Of a stretch of 64,000 nucleotides of DNA, positions 16,859-26,046 are shown in pieces (within the stretch, counting starts at the first letter, position 1; every line of letters begins with the position of its first letter). Origin of the DNA: Bifidobacterium dentium JCM 1195 = DSM 20436. GTDB taxonomy: Bacteria; Actinomycetota; Actinomycetes; Actinomycetales; Bifidobacteriaceae. Location: assembly GCF_001042595.1 (NCBI RefSeq), contig NZ_AP012326.1, positions 2,418,001 to 2,482,000 on the forward strand, read 5' to 3'. The notes beneath the pieces are model-generated. The model was given only the letters and a program-made list of their open reading frames with translations, had not been told where the DNA came from and did not search any database. A program made the translations under genes and the position numbers.

Positions 16859-17890
16859 TCACACGCCTTTCGAAACGTCATGCACCGAACCTCGACTCAA
16901 ATACTTCACCTCAATCAGCTCCTTTGTCCCCTGCTCGGACATCCGACGCTTCCCCTCGATGATCTCCATCAACACATCCACCGCACGGGCACAGGTGGCG
17001 TATGGCCTCAGCGGAATCTCATCAAGCGGTGGATTCATCACTGACGCCTGACCGAAGGCACCCAACTGGATGACGGAGATATCCTTCGGAATGTCATAAC
17101 CACGCGATTGCAAGGCCGACTTGAGATTCGACATCGCGATTAATCCAACTTGCCCGAGCACCGCAGTTATCCGCGGATCCGAAGCAAAGGCCCTTTCAAC
17201 CACACATTCCATCTCATCAGCGTCACCGGTATCGATTACATCGCACGTCAGCCGCATACCGGCCTTCTCAGCACAGATCCGCACCGAATCACGCGTACGG
17301 ATCAGAAAGTTCACGCCCTGCTCGTATGCATGGGAGTTCGCACCGAGAAACAGTACATGACGATGCCCGGCCTTCATCAGTTTTTGTACCGCCATCTCCC
17401 CCATCTGCTCGAAATCCAAATCCACCGCATAGACTCCATCCAAATCGTCAGGGCATCCAATCGATGCGACTGGCACCCGGGATGTCTTCGCCGCGCGGGC
17501 ACGCGGGTCGCTCATAGCAACATCCAACAGCAGTACTCCATCCACCAAACCGGAGTCGGACATGCGCACCAAATCCTCATTCTCATCCTCACCCATCAGC
17601 AACAACACGTCATAGCCATAATGGCGCAGGCGACGGGCCACCCCGAAAAAGAACGGCGACCAATCGCCATATGCCGTCTCGTCACTCATCGGAGAACTCA
17701 GCGCGACGAGCCGCGTTCTTTCCCCACGCAGCATGCGGGCACCGGCATTGGGAAAATAGTTCAGCTCGCGGGCGGCCTGCATCACCTTGATCTTGGTTTC
17801 ATTCCGCACCGAACGCTTGCCACTCATCACATACGAAACCGTACTGATGGAGACCCCCGCGCGCACCGCAACATCTTTGATTCCCGCCAT
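16859..17890 (-). CDS. LacI-family transcriptional regulator
   Basis: A 343-residue repressor. Residues 1-50 form the helix-turn-helix and hinge (MAGIKDVAVRAGVSISTVSY, then SGKRSV), followed by a periplasmic-binding-protein-like sugar-sensing domain. The start at 17890 has AAGGGG five bases upstream; a GTG two codons earlier does not. It sits upstream of, and in the same direction as, the orphan solute-binding gene and probably represses it through the site at 16776-16795. The DNA-binding domain is almost the same as that of the LacI at 57760, so the two may share some operators. The inducer is unknown. Confidence 0.93.
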   Translation of the reverse strand: MAGIKDVAVRAGVSISTVSYVMSGKRSVRNETKIKVMQAARELNYFPNAGARMLRGERTRLVALSSPMSDETAYGDWSPFFFGVARRLRHYGYDVLLLMGEDENEDLVRMSDSGLVDGVLLLDVAMSDPRARAAKTSRVPVASIGCPDDLDGVYAVDLDFEQMGEMAVQKLMKAGHRHVLFLGANSHAYEQGVNFLIRTRDSVRICAEKAGMRLTCDVIDTGDADEMECVVERAFASDPRITAVLGQVGLIAMSNLKSALQSRGYDIPKDISVIQLGAFGQASVMNPPLDEIPLRPYATCARAVDVLMEIIEGKRRMSEQGTKELIEVKYLSRGSVHDVSKGV

Positions 17891-17943
17891 CAACACCCCT
17901 TATCACGAGATGGTCATCATCCATGATGCCGTAAGCATACTGT

Positions 17944-17958
17944 CCTACAAAATTTGTA
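17944..17958. promoter_or_regulatory. Palindrome CTACAAA-A-TTTGTAG between LacI and TetR genes
   Basis: Seven-base perfect arms around one central base, in the divergent region. A TATAAT -10 box for the TetR gene is at 18003-18008. The palindrome is a candidate autoregulatory operator for either regulator. Confidence 0.45.
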
Positions 17959-18071
17959 GTCTTGTCTTGCGTAGATTTTCAAGTATTTCGACGGATTTCG
18001 GATATAATCAAAAGAATTGACGAATGCGTCATCCGGCAATCTTCGCGCCATTTTGCAAAGGAGGAGGGGCA

Positions 18072-18863
18072 ATGAGCGTTGCAGCGTGGTCTCAGTTTTT
18101 GGAAGCCCAATCCGGCTCTGGCCCGGACACCTCCAGCACCAGCATCACCGCACGTGACACCACGTCAAAGAAAACCTTTGAAAAACGCAAGCGCATGAGT
18201 CAGGAAGAGCGGCATCTGCAGATTCTGCAGGCCGCAGCCAAGATCATCGCCATCAAAGGGTTCTGGGGTATGTCGCTGCAGGATATCTCAGACGAGCTCG
18301 GCATCACCGAAGCCGCACTCTACCACTACATCTCCTCGAAAGACGATCTGCTCAACATGGTGCTTTCCGAAGGCTATGACACTCCGGATGCAGATGAATA
18401 CAATGCCGTGACCGCTGCGGTGATCGACGCTGACGGACATCGCGTCTACTATTATCCCCGATATTGCCTGAACATCGTTCGCTATAACCTGCAGCGTCCG
18501 GAAATGGTGCAACTCTATTCCGTACTCAACGGTGAGGCGCTCAGCCCGGAACACCCGGCACACAGCTTCTTCATCGGCCGCCATATGCGCAACTGGGAAA
18601 TGATCTGCTCCATGAATTGGATACTGCCGGAGTACGTCGACGAGGAGCGCTTCTACGACCTGTACACGCTTGCCATGAGCGCGATGGACGGTCTGCAGTA
18701 CCGCTGGCTGGGCGACGATTCAATGAACCTGCTTGAGCAGTGGATTTCGATTTCCGACATCATCTTCCCGCCGAGCGAATGGGCCGGATACACCGATCCG
18801 AGCGAATACGAGAGCGCCAGCGCAGGTTGCCTGCTACCGAAGACGCTTTCGGCACGGCAGTAG
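18072..18863 (+). CDS. TetR-family transcriptional regulator
   Basis: A 263-residue protein. The N-terminal 45 residues are polar and probably disordered. The TetR helix-turn-helix follows: LQILQAAAKIIAIKGFWGMSLQDISDELGITEAALYHYISSKDDLL, here abbreviated by its key segments ISDELGITEAALYHY. The rest is an all-helical ligand domain without recognisable ligand motif. The start at 18072 is set by a strong AAAGGAGGAGG site. It faces away from the LacI gene and ends 32 bp before the convergent aldehyde dehydrogenase. Its targets are unknown; the AT-rich palindromes at 11160, 42170 and 50712 are of a kind TetR proteins can bind, but that link is only a guess. Confidence 0.88.
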   Translation: MSVAAWSQFLEAQSGSGPDTSSTSITARDTTSKKTFEKRKRMSQEERHLQILQAAAKIIAIKGFWGMSLQDISDELGITEAALYHYISSKDDLLNMVLSEGYDTPDADEYNAVTAAVIDADGHRVYYYPRYCLNIVRYNLQRPEMVQLYSVLNGEALSPEHPAHSFFIGRHMRNWEMICSMNWILPEYVDEERFYDLYTLAMSAMDGLQYRWLGDDSMNLLEQWISISDIIFPPSEWAGYTDPSEYESASAGCLLPKTLSARQ

Positions 18864-18895
18864 GCAACCTGCTTGGATGGGTTTCAGCGGCTTGG

Positions 18896-20248
18896 CTAGA
18901 ACCTACCCGGAGTGGAGGTGCTGATGAGTTTGAGGTTAACGAATTCGTTGATCCCCAACGCTCCCAGTTCACGCCCATAGCCCGAATTCTTCACACCGCC
19001 AAACGGCAGCTCGCAGGAATCAGCACCGACTTCATTGATGTAGGTCATACCGGTTTCCAGAGCGTTAGCCACACGTTCACCCTGTTCAGGATCGGTGGTG
19101 AAGACATATGAGCCAAGACCGTACACCGTATCGTTGGCGACTTTCACGGCTTCGGTCTCATCTTTCACACGGTAGAACTGCGCCACCGGTCCGAAGAACT
19201 CCTCATACCGCGCCGGAGATTCTTCAGGAATATCCGTAAGAATAGCTGGGCGGAAATAAGCCCCGTCATTCACACCGTCTCCCAATGCCAATGTGGCGCC
19301 CGATTCAACGGCCTCGCGCACCTGTTCGGCGAGATGCTTGGCAGCGGCCTTGGAACACAACGGCGCCAACTCAAGCTTTTCGGATGCTTTGGCAAACTTA
19401 CTGAGGAACTCGTCATACAGAGAATCCACAACAATGAAACGCTTCGCGCCATTGCAGATCTGCCCGCAATTCTCATACCGTCCCCCGATGGCAGCTGCGA
19501 CGGTGGCATCCATATCATCAGTGCTCAGCAAAATGAACGGATCGGAACCGCCAAGCTCACATACCACCTTCTTCAGCGCAGCCCCCGCTTCAGAGGCGAT
19601 AGCCACCCCGGCACGCTCGGAACCTGTCAGGCTTATGCCGCGAACACGATGATCTGCAATAACGGCCGCAGACTGTTCGTTGGTGATGTACAGATTGGTG
19701 AACGCACCGTTCGGGAAGCCCGCATCCAGGAAGATCCGCTCCATGGCCGCCGAGGATTTCGGGCACAGGGAAGCATGCTTAAGCAGAATGGTGTTGCCGA
19801 GCATAAGATTCGGCGCCGCAAATCGGGCAACCTGATAGTACGGGTAGTTCCACGGCATGACACCGAACAACGGGCCTATCGGCAACTTGCGGATTACGGC
19901 CGAGCCTTCGGCCTCGCGTTGAATCGGAGCATCTTCAAGGAAGGACTCGCCGTTATCCGCGTAATAACGGTAAATCGCACCGGAAAACTCCACTTCGGCC
20001 AAGCATTCTTCGGGAAGCTTGCCCATTTCGTGATGAATGATGTCCGCCAGTTCTTCCTTGCGTTCCTCATACAGATCAGCGACCCTTCGCAGCAACGCGG
20101 AACGCTCCGCCTTGCTTGAGGTTCGCCCCCACTGCTCGAACGCAATCTGAGCCCCATCGAGCGCGGTTTCCACCTGCTCGTCGGAATAAGTGGCAAAGGT
20201 CTCCTCCACCTCGCCGGTCGCGGGGTTTGTTACCGCATAATGCGACAT
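18896..20248 (-). CDS. gabD: Succinate-semialdehyde dehydrogenase (aldehyde dehydrogenase family)
   Basis: A 450-residue NAD(P)-dependent aldehyde dehydrogenase. The active-site Glu231 lies in CELGGSDPF and the nucleophile Cys265 in ENCGQICNGAKR. PWNYPYYQ at about 132-139 is the usual cofactor-side motif. Family members of this length oxidise succinate semialdehyde to succinate. It is the last gene of the potABCD-like operon, 18 bp after potC, and gabT lies 8 kb away, which supports the same substrate. Together with the 4-hydroxybutyrate dehydrogenase at 27132 the cell could send the semialdehyde either to succinate or to 4-hydroxybutyrate. Confidence 0.87.
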   Translation of the reverse strand: MSHYAVTNPATGEVEETFATYSDEQVETALDGAQIAFEQWGRTSSKAERSALLRRVADLYEERKEELADIIHHEMGKLPEECLAEVEFSGAIYRYYADNGESFLEDAPIQREAEGSAVIRKLPIGPLFGVMPWNYPYYQVARFAAPNLMLGNTILLKHASLCPKSSAAMERIFLDAGFPNGAFTNLYITNEQSAAVIADHRVRGISLTGSERAGVAIASEAGAALKKVVCELGGSDPFILLSTDDMDATVAAAIGGRYENCGQICNGAKRFIVVDSLYDEFLSKFAKASEKLELAPLCSKAAAKHLAEQVREAVESGATLALGDGVNDGAYFRPAILTDIPEESPARYEEFFGPVAQFYRVKDETEAVKVANDTVYGLGSYVFTTDPEQGERVANALETGMTYINEVGADSCELPFGGVKNSGYGRELGALGINEFVNLKLISTSTPGRF

Positions 20249-20266
20249 GACTTGCTCCTTCTGCTA

Positions 20267-21058
20267 TTAGTCGATATCCGATGTAACCCGTTGTGATAGC
20301 CACAACGGCACCAGGGAAATGACCACCATGATTACCGCGACCACGGAAACGACCGGGGCCTGATGAGGGCGGAACATGTTGTTCATGATCCAGATCGGCA
20401 GCGTGGTGATATCTTGCCCGGCAGTGAACGTCGTCACCACTATTTCGTCGAAACTTAACGCGAACGCCAACAGACCGCCAGCAAACAGTGAGGATTTGAT
20501 ACGAGGGAAAGTGACCAGCCTGAATGTCGTCCAGACACCGGCGCCCAAGTCGGCGGAAGCCTCTTCCGTGTGCTGTCCGAGCTGCCCAAGACGGGCAAAC
20601 ACGTTGTTGTAGACCGTAACGATGGTGAATGTCACATGCGCGACAATCAACGTGAACATCGATAGTTTGATACCCACCATGGTGGTGAAAGCATTATTCA
20701 ATGCGATACCAGTGACGATGCCCGGCAAAGCGATCGGCAGAATGACCAGCATATTGATTGCGCTTTTGCCGAAGAAGTCGTATCGCTGCAATGCAAGCGC
20801 GCACAGCGTGCCAAGAATCAGCGAGACGATGGTGGCGACGATTGCCACGCCGAAGCTGGTCAGCGCCGCACTCAGCAATCCTGCCGAATGGAATGCCCTC
20901 CCCCACCATTCGAACGTGACGGAACGCACAGGCCATGCCAAAGTGGCATCGCCATTCACCGAATTGATCAGCACCACAGCCAGTGGCGCGTAGATGAACA
21001 GCAGCACAATGCCTGCGGCGATGCCGAACAACACTTTTGTGGATTTCTTCAATTCCAT
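20267..21058 (-). CDS. potC: Polyamine-type ABC transporter permease PotC-like
   Basis: A 263-residue inner-membrane protein with six predicted helices. The EAA loop that contacts the ATPase reads EEASADLGAGVWTTFRLVTFP. Length and motif fit the second permease of spermidine/putrescine-type importers. The start at 21058 has AGGAGG seven bases upstream. It lies 15 bp after potB and 18 bp before the dehydrogenase gene. The cargo may be putrescine, another amine or GABA itself. Confidence 0.88.
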   Translation of the reverse strand: MELKKSTKVLFGIAAGIVLLFIYAPLAVVLINSVNGDATLAWPVRSVTFEWWGRAFHSAGLLSAALTSFGVAIVATIVSLILGTLCALALQRYDFFGKSAINMLVILPIALPGIVTGIALNNAFTTMVGIKLSMFTLIVAHVTFTIVTVYNNVFARLGQLGQHTEEASADLGAGVWTTFRLVTFPRIKSSLFAGGLLAFALSFDEIVVTTFTAGQDITTLPIWIMNNMFRPHQAPVVSVVAVIMVVISLVPLWLSQRVTSDID

Positions 21059-21073
21059 TGCCACACCTCCTGA

Positions 21074-21950
21074 CTACAGACGTTTCAGAGCACCGGTACG
21101 GCTGACCAACATGAGATACACGCCGATGATGATGATCGGAATGAGCGCACAGGCGGCAGCCATCGGGGAATTGTTGGCGACGCCGACATCGGTGTAGATG
21201 ATATTGCCTAGAACCTGTGTTTTTCCTCCTACGATGCCGGCCACAATGTAGTCACCCAACGACAGCGAGAAACTGAAGATGGAACCGGCGACCACACCCG
21301 GCACAATCATTGGCAGCAGTACTTTGCGAATGGTAACGCCACTACGTGCACCTAAGTCGCTCGACGCTTCCAACAAGGATTCGGGAACCTGCTCGAACGC
21401 CGTGTAGATTGGGGTGATCACGTAGGGAAGCCACAGATAGACCTCCACAAGAATCACCGCGAACAAACCATATCCGGGCGAGTGGCCGCCGAATGGCCGC
21501 AAATATCATGTCAAGCACACCCGAACCGGACAACACCGATCTCCAAGCATATGCTTTGACGAGATAGCCAGCCCATAACGGCGTAGAGACGAGTATCACC
21601 AACAACTTGCGCACGCGTGGCGACGCCATCCGCGCCATGTAGAAGGCAATCGGGAACGCCAGAACGATGTCGATGACCGTCGCCAACACCGCGATGAACA
21701 ATGTACGTTCGGTCACCGTAAGGTACAGGCTATCGGTAAACGCCTGGATGAGGTTATCGAAGGTCCAAGTCATCTCCACCGCGCCGGTGTACTCGTTGAC
21801 TGACCACAGTGCCGTGATGAGCAAGGCAATCAAGGCGACGACGTACACCAACGCCATCCAACCGACCGGCAGAACGAGTAATGCCCAACGATGCAGTGTC
21901 GGATGATTGTAGAGGAACGAGGAAACAGGCTTTTTCGCTCGCTGTTTCAT
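21074..21950 (-). pseudogene. potB: PotB-like permease, disrupted by a single-base frameshift
   Basis: The first permease of the importer. From the start at 21950 (MKQRAKKPVSSFLY) the frame is intact for about 153 codons through the first four helices to SGVLDMIFAAI. It then continues in another frame as GGHSPGYGLFAVILVEVYLWLPY with the EAA loop EASSDLGARSG. Dropping one C near 21491 restores one protein of about 291 residues, the normal length. In the present sequence the first frame runs on to about 21342 with junk. Either this is a recent mutation that disables the importer, or a sequencing error. It begins 5 bp after the potD stop. Confidence 0.85.
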
Positions 21951-21955
21951 GATGG

Positions 21956-23155
21956 TCAGCCCTTGATTTCCTGCCAGGCCTTGGTCCACTCGGTATAATC
22001 GGTGCACTTGACGTCCGTACGACCGTCGATGCACTGCTTGATCGGAGTGTTCCAGTACCAGATCTTCTTCTCGAACTCCTCATCTCCGGCATGATAAACA
22101 TCGCAGAATTTACCGTCGGAAGCATACTGGCAGGCATTCTTGTTGGCCGGAGCCTCACCGAAGTATTCAGTGGCCTGAGCATTGGCCTTCGGACTATCGA
22201 TATAATCCAACCACTTATAGGCGCAGGTGGTGTGTTTGGTCTTGGAAGAAATCATCCACGTATCGCTCCATCCGGTAACGCCTTCGGATGGAGTGGTGAT
22301 ACCGAACTTTGAAGAGTCAAGTTGGTTGTACACCACCTGCCAACCGGTGCCAACCACAGTGTCACCGCTCTGGAAGGCCTGGGCAAGCTTAAGAGAATCG
22401 GACCAGTACTCGCCAACGTTCTCATTCTGCTCCTTGAGCAGATCAACCGCGGCCTGAAGTTGATCCTCGTCTAGGGCATACGGATTCTTGATCTTCAGTT
22501 CAGGCTTATGGGCCATCAGATAGATCGCCGCATCGGCGATGTAGATCGGGGAATCATATGCAGTAACCTTGCCGCTGAATTGGCTGGCTTTGGACTGGTT
22601 AAACACCACGTCCCAGGAAGTCGGTTCCTTGGAGAAATCAGACTTGTTGTACATCAGCAAATTCGCGCCGTAACCGTGGGGCACGCCATAGCTCTTGCCG
22701 TCCACCGTGTTGAAATCACGGTTCTTCAAGAAACTGTACACATCCTTGTAATTGGGGATGAGATCGGTATTAACAGGCTGCACCAGCCCACTGTTGATCA
22801 GTCGTAGTGTAAGGTCGCCTGATGCCGCGACCACATCGTACTTGTCCGATGTCTTGATGAGGTTGTACGCCTCATCACTGGTGCCGTAGGTCTTCGACGT
22901 CACCTGACAACCGGTATCCTGCTCGAACTCGGATACCCAATCCACATCCGGATCGTCGGAACCGTCTTCCACGTAGCCCGGCCATGCCAGGATCGAGACT
23001 TCACCTTCCGCTTCGCCGAGTTTTTGCACGGCCGTACCGCCATTCGTGCTGCTTCCCGCGCTTGTCGCGCCACAACCCGTCATCGCGATGACACCTGCGG
23101 CTGCGAATACCAGGGCCGTGGCCCGCTTGATGATGTGTTTGTTGTTCTTGCTCAT
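21956..23155 (-). CDS. potD: Polyamine-type substrate-binding lipoprotein PotD-like
   Basis: A 399-residue lipoprotein: signal helix and lipobox AMTGC (Cys about 27), then a PotD-type fold. The stretch VSILAWPGYVEDGS near the mature N-terminus and YDVVAASGDLTLRLI are typical of spermidine/putrescine-binding proteins, and the C-terminal TKHTTCAYKWLDYI also fits. The ligand residues cannot be assigned by eye, so putrescine, spermidine or GABA remain open. The start at 23155 has AGGAAG upstream; an upstream GTG/ATG frame adds seven residues without support. It follows potA by 36 bp. Confidence 0.88.
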   Translation of the reverse strand: MSKNNKHIIKRATALVFAAAGVIAMTGCGATSAGSSTNGGTAVQKLGEAEGEVSILAWPGYVEDGSDDPDVDWVSEFEQDTGCQVTSKTYGTSDEAYNLIKTSDKYDVVAASGDLTLRLINSGLVQPVNTDLIPNYKDVYSFLKNRDFNTVDGKSYGVPHGYGANLLMYNKSDFSKEPTSWDVVFNQSKASQFSGKVTAYDSPIYIADAAIYLMAHKPELKIKNPYALDEDQLQAAVDLLKEQNENVGEYWSDSLKLAQAFQSGDTVVGTGWQVVYNQLDSSKFGITTPSEGVTGWSDTWMISSKTKHTTCAYKWLDYIDSPKANAQATEYFGEAPANKNACQYASDGKFCDVYHAGDEEFEKKIWYWNTPIKQCIDGRTDVKCTDYTEWTKAWQEIKG

Positions 23156-23191
23156 GATGCTTCCTCTCTTTCGCATCGATCCACTGCGGAA

Positions 23192-24196
23192 TCAGTGCTC
23201 CTCCAGTAGAATCTGATCGTTCTTACGCCATGCGAGTCTGATGTTCTCCCCCCTCTCCGGTACCGTCTCGCCTACAGGACGTACGACCGTGAATGTTTCA
23301 CGAGTCGCGAGCTTGATAAGAATTCGATATTCCGTACCCAAGTAGATGCAATCAGTCACCTGTCCCTCGACCGTGACCATATCGGGATCGTCGTCAGCAT
23401 CGACGAAGACGATACGTTCCGGACGTACGGTATAGCTACCGGCAGAGAACCCGTTCGCCATAACAATCGTTTCCGGAATGAAATTCATTGTTCCCACAAA
23501 GCTCGCAACAAAACTGTTCGCCGGATGATTGTAGATCTCCGCCGGAGTGCCTATCTGCTGCACGCGACCCTTGTTGAAGACCGCGATTCGGTCGCTCATC
23601 ACCATGGCCTCCTGTTGATCATGGGTGACGAATACGAAGGTAATGTGCAGGTCTCGCTGCAGTTGCTTGAGCTCCACCTGCATCTGCTGGCGCAGTTTCA
23701 TATCCAATGCCGACAGCGGCTCGTCAAGCAACAGCACCTTTGGTTCAAGCACCAACGCTCGGGCCAGGGCCACGCGCTGCTGCTGTCCTCCGGAAAGCTC
23801 CCTTGGTTTGTTATTCGCTTTGGAATCGAGCTGTACCAGATCGAGCATCTTGTGGGCGCGATCGTAACGTTCCGCATGATCGACCCCATGCACCTTCAGA
23901 CCGTACGCCACGTTGTCAACGACGCTCATATGCGGGAACAGCGCATAGTCCTGGAACACGGTATTCACGTTGCGCTCGAACGGAGCCTTGTCAGTCACAT
24001 TCTCCCCGGCGAGTTCAATGGTTCCGCTGGTCGGCTTCTCGAATCCTGCGATGAGACGAAGCGTTGTGGTCTTTCCTGAACCGGAGGGGCCGAGCATGGA
24101 GAAAAACTCGCCTTCCCTAATGGACATATCAAGATTGTCAATGGCAAGGAAAGAGCCGAATCTTTTGGTGACGTCAGTAATTGTAATTGCGTCCAT
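23192..24196 (-). CDS. potA: Polyamine-type ABC transporter ATPase PotA-like
   Basis: A 334-residue ATPase that powers the potBCD importer from the cytoplasmic side. Walker A is GPSGSGKT at 36-43, the Q-loop is VFQDYALFP, the signature is LSGGQQQR, Walker B is VLLLDEP, and the H-loop is FVTHDQQEA. A TOBE domain follows (about 240-330). It is the first gene of the operon potA-potD-potB-potC-gabD. It is divergent from the GntR-type regulator, with a CATATA...TATATG palindrome (24225-24240) in between. It is the only ABC ATPase in the window; the sugar transporters must use one encoded elsewhere. Confidence 0.93.
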   Translation of the reverse strand: MDAITITDVTKRFGSFLAIDNLDMSIREGEFFSMLGPSGSGKTTTLRLIAGFEKPTSGTIELAGENVTDKAPFERNVNTVFQDYALFPHMSVVDNVAYGLKVHGVDHAERYDRAHKMLDLVQLDSKANNKPRELSGGQQQRVALARALVLEPKVLLLDEPLSALDMKLRQQMQVELKQLQRDLHITFVFVTHDQQEAMVMSDRIAVFNKGRVQQIGTPAEIYNHPANSFVASFVGTMNFIPETIVMANGFSAGSYTVRPERIVFVDADDDPDMVTVEGQVTDCIYLGTEYRILIKLATRETFTVVRPVGETVPERGENIRLAWRKNDQILLEEH

Positions 24197-24224
24197 TATA
24201 AACCTTCCTTTTTATCATTTGAAT

Positions 24225-24240
24225 CATATAGTTTTATATG
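24225..24240. promoter_or_regulatory. Palindrome between potA and GntR regulator
   Basis: CATATA and TATATG flank GTTT. The site is 29 bp from the potA start and lies in the shared divergent promoter, so it is the best candidate operator of the GntR-type protein. Confidence 0.45.
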
Positions 24241-24316
24241 TTTAAAAAATGTGGCTCGCATATTACATGGAAGAAAACACCATAAACTTCCCGAAATCAT
24301 TGCTACACTGCTAGAT

Positions 24317-25828
24317 ATGAATACACCCCTTGGCCGTATGAGCATCTTTCAACCGCTAGACGAGACCACCAAGGCGGAACTTATCACGGAACGCCTGACT
24401 CAGGCCATCGAATCGGGAATGCTGAAAAACGGGGAAAAGCTCCCCGGAGAGAGCGAGATGGCCCACATGTTCGCAGTCTCCCCCATCACCACACGCGAGG
24501 CATTGGAACAGCTACGTTCCGAAGATCTGGTGGAGACCAGAAGAGGACGTGACGGCGGAAGTTTCATCACATCAAGTCCGTCACGTAACATCCAGCGTCT
24601 GGAATCCAATCTGTTGAGCATGCCTACCATGGAGATCAAGGATCATCGCGCACTATATATCGCACTGGTGTCAAGCTCGGCACGGCTAGCCACCGAAGAG
24701 GCGTCCGCACGCGAAAGAAATGCCATTCTGGAAGCCATTCAATCCCTGGTCAATGATCTGGAAACCGCAGGAACGGAAAATGACAACTATCTCACGCATG
24801 GTCATCATGAAATGCAGCTGCATATCGAAATCGCAGCGGCAACCACATCACCGCACTTGGTGAATTCCCTGATAGACCTGCAAGACAAACTCAAGCATCT
24901 GCTCTGGCTCCGTTTTGCAGACAAAGAGCAAATCGACTTTCTGGCAAAGCAATACAAGTACGCGGCACACCTGCTTTCCACCAATCAGGATCAGCTCTTC
25001 GAACGGCGCATCACCGACATCATCAAGGTCGGTTTTTCATGGCTGGTCGAACGTAAACTCGCCCTACAGCAGCAGCACGTCGAAAACACGCTATCGCCGA
25101 CCACTCCCATTGAGGTGTCCCACCAGATTCACGACCTGTTCAACGTCTACGCAAAGACGCTACATGATTGGGAGATGGAGATCACCAGGCAGACCGCGCA
25201 CTCCATTATCAACAAGCAAGAGTTCGATTCACTCGCCGAACGCCTCACACATCCCGCCTTGGAACAGGATCGCAGAATCATCGGTGCGGGTCTGATTCCC
25301 TCCCCGGATTTTCTGCCCGATGCTCCATGGCACTCCTGTTGGTGGACCTCACGTTGGAATCAAACTAATCAGGCAACAATCCGTCCATTGCGCATTTCCG
25401 ACAATCCCCAGTCGGCATCGTTCTACAATTTCACTGTCCAAGACTGGTGGACCGGCCCGAAGAACACCGACGGACTGCACATCACCGGTCCATATATCGA
25501 CTACATCTGCTCCAACGAATTCACCCTGACTCTCAGCCGCCCCTTCTATGTGGACCACCACTTCGCAGGCGTGGCCGGTTTGGACCTCAGCGCCGCCACC
25601 TTAGAACATGAAGTATGCGAACAGCTGCTTCGGCTCGACCGTCCCGCCGCACTTATCAGTCATGAACAACGTGTGCTGGCTTCCACCAACACATCATTAC
25701 TATGCGGTGATCTGGTAGCAGATCTCAACAATACACACGCCAAAGCCACCATCGATTGCGGCGCGCTGGCCCCCTCAAACGCGACTACAAGCAAGAAGCA
25801 GGAATCCTTGATCATGCTCATGTTCTGA
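24317..25828 (+). CDS. GntR-type regulator with C-terminal Cache-like sensor domain
   Basis: A protein of about 503 residues. Residues about 15-85 are a GntR winged helix (TKAELITERLTQAIESGML, then FAVSPITTREALEQL and a wing RRGRDGGSFI). A helical region like the FCD domain follows to about 250. The last 220 residues resemble a PAS-like Cache sensor (GAGLIPSPDF, TGPYIDY, VAGLDLS). There is no membrane segment, so the sensor must act in the cytoplasm. Divergence from potA suggests that it senses the imported amine or GABA. The start is uncertain: ATG 24317 has no ribosome site but TACACT lies just upstream, as in leaderless mRNA; GTG 24251 and ATG 24338 are alternatives. Confidence 0.75.
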   Translation: MNTPLGRMSIFQPLDETTKAELITERLTQAIESGMLKNGEKLPGESEMAHMFAVSPITTREALEQLRSEDLVETRRGRDGGSFITSSPSRNIQRLESNLLSMPTMEIKDHRALYIALVSSSARLATEEASARERNAILEAIQSLVNDLETAGTENDNYLTHGHHEMQLHIEIAAATTSPHLVNSLIDLQDKLKHLLWLRFADKEQIDFLAKQYKYAAHLLSTNQDQLFERRITDIIKVGFSWLVERKLALQQQHVENTLSPTTPIEVSHQIHDLFNVYAKTLHDWEMEITRQTAHSIINKQEFDSLAERLTHPALEQDRRIIGAGLIPSPDFLPDAPWHSCWWTSRWNQTNQATIRPLRISDNPQSASFYNFTVQDWWTGPKNTDGLHITGPYIDYICSNEFTLTLSRPFYVDHHFAGVAGLDLSAATLEHEVCEQLLRLDRPAALISHEQRVLASTNTSLLCGDLVADLNNTHAKATIDCGALAPSNATTSKKQESLIMLMF

Positions 25829-25921
25829 GTAATGTAGCGGAAGGCTAGTTCCGCCGACACCATGACGCTGGCCTTCCATTTTACCTGTGAATCTCGTAGC
25901 ATCCCAAGAAAATCAGTACAT

Positions 25922-25968
25922 CCGGACTGCTGTGGGGCCACCGGCCCGATGGCCCCACAGCAGTCCGG
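25922..25968. terminator. Terminator between convergent GntR and tenA genes
   Basis: A perfect 19-base stem (25922-25940 with 25950-25968) and 9-base loop. It lies 94 bp after the regulator and 79 bp after tenA on the other strand, so it probably serves both. The adjacent 18-mer CCCAAGAAAATCAGTACA (25902-25919) recurs at the end of the 4-hydroxybutyrate dehydrogenase gene (27123-27140). Confidence 0.8.
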
Positions 25969-26046
25969 GTGGATTCCGCGCATATCAGAACACGTTGCAT
26001 CTCATATACGCTACCCACTGAAACCGATACAGGATGTCCCGCAGAA

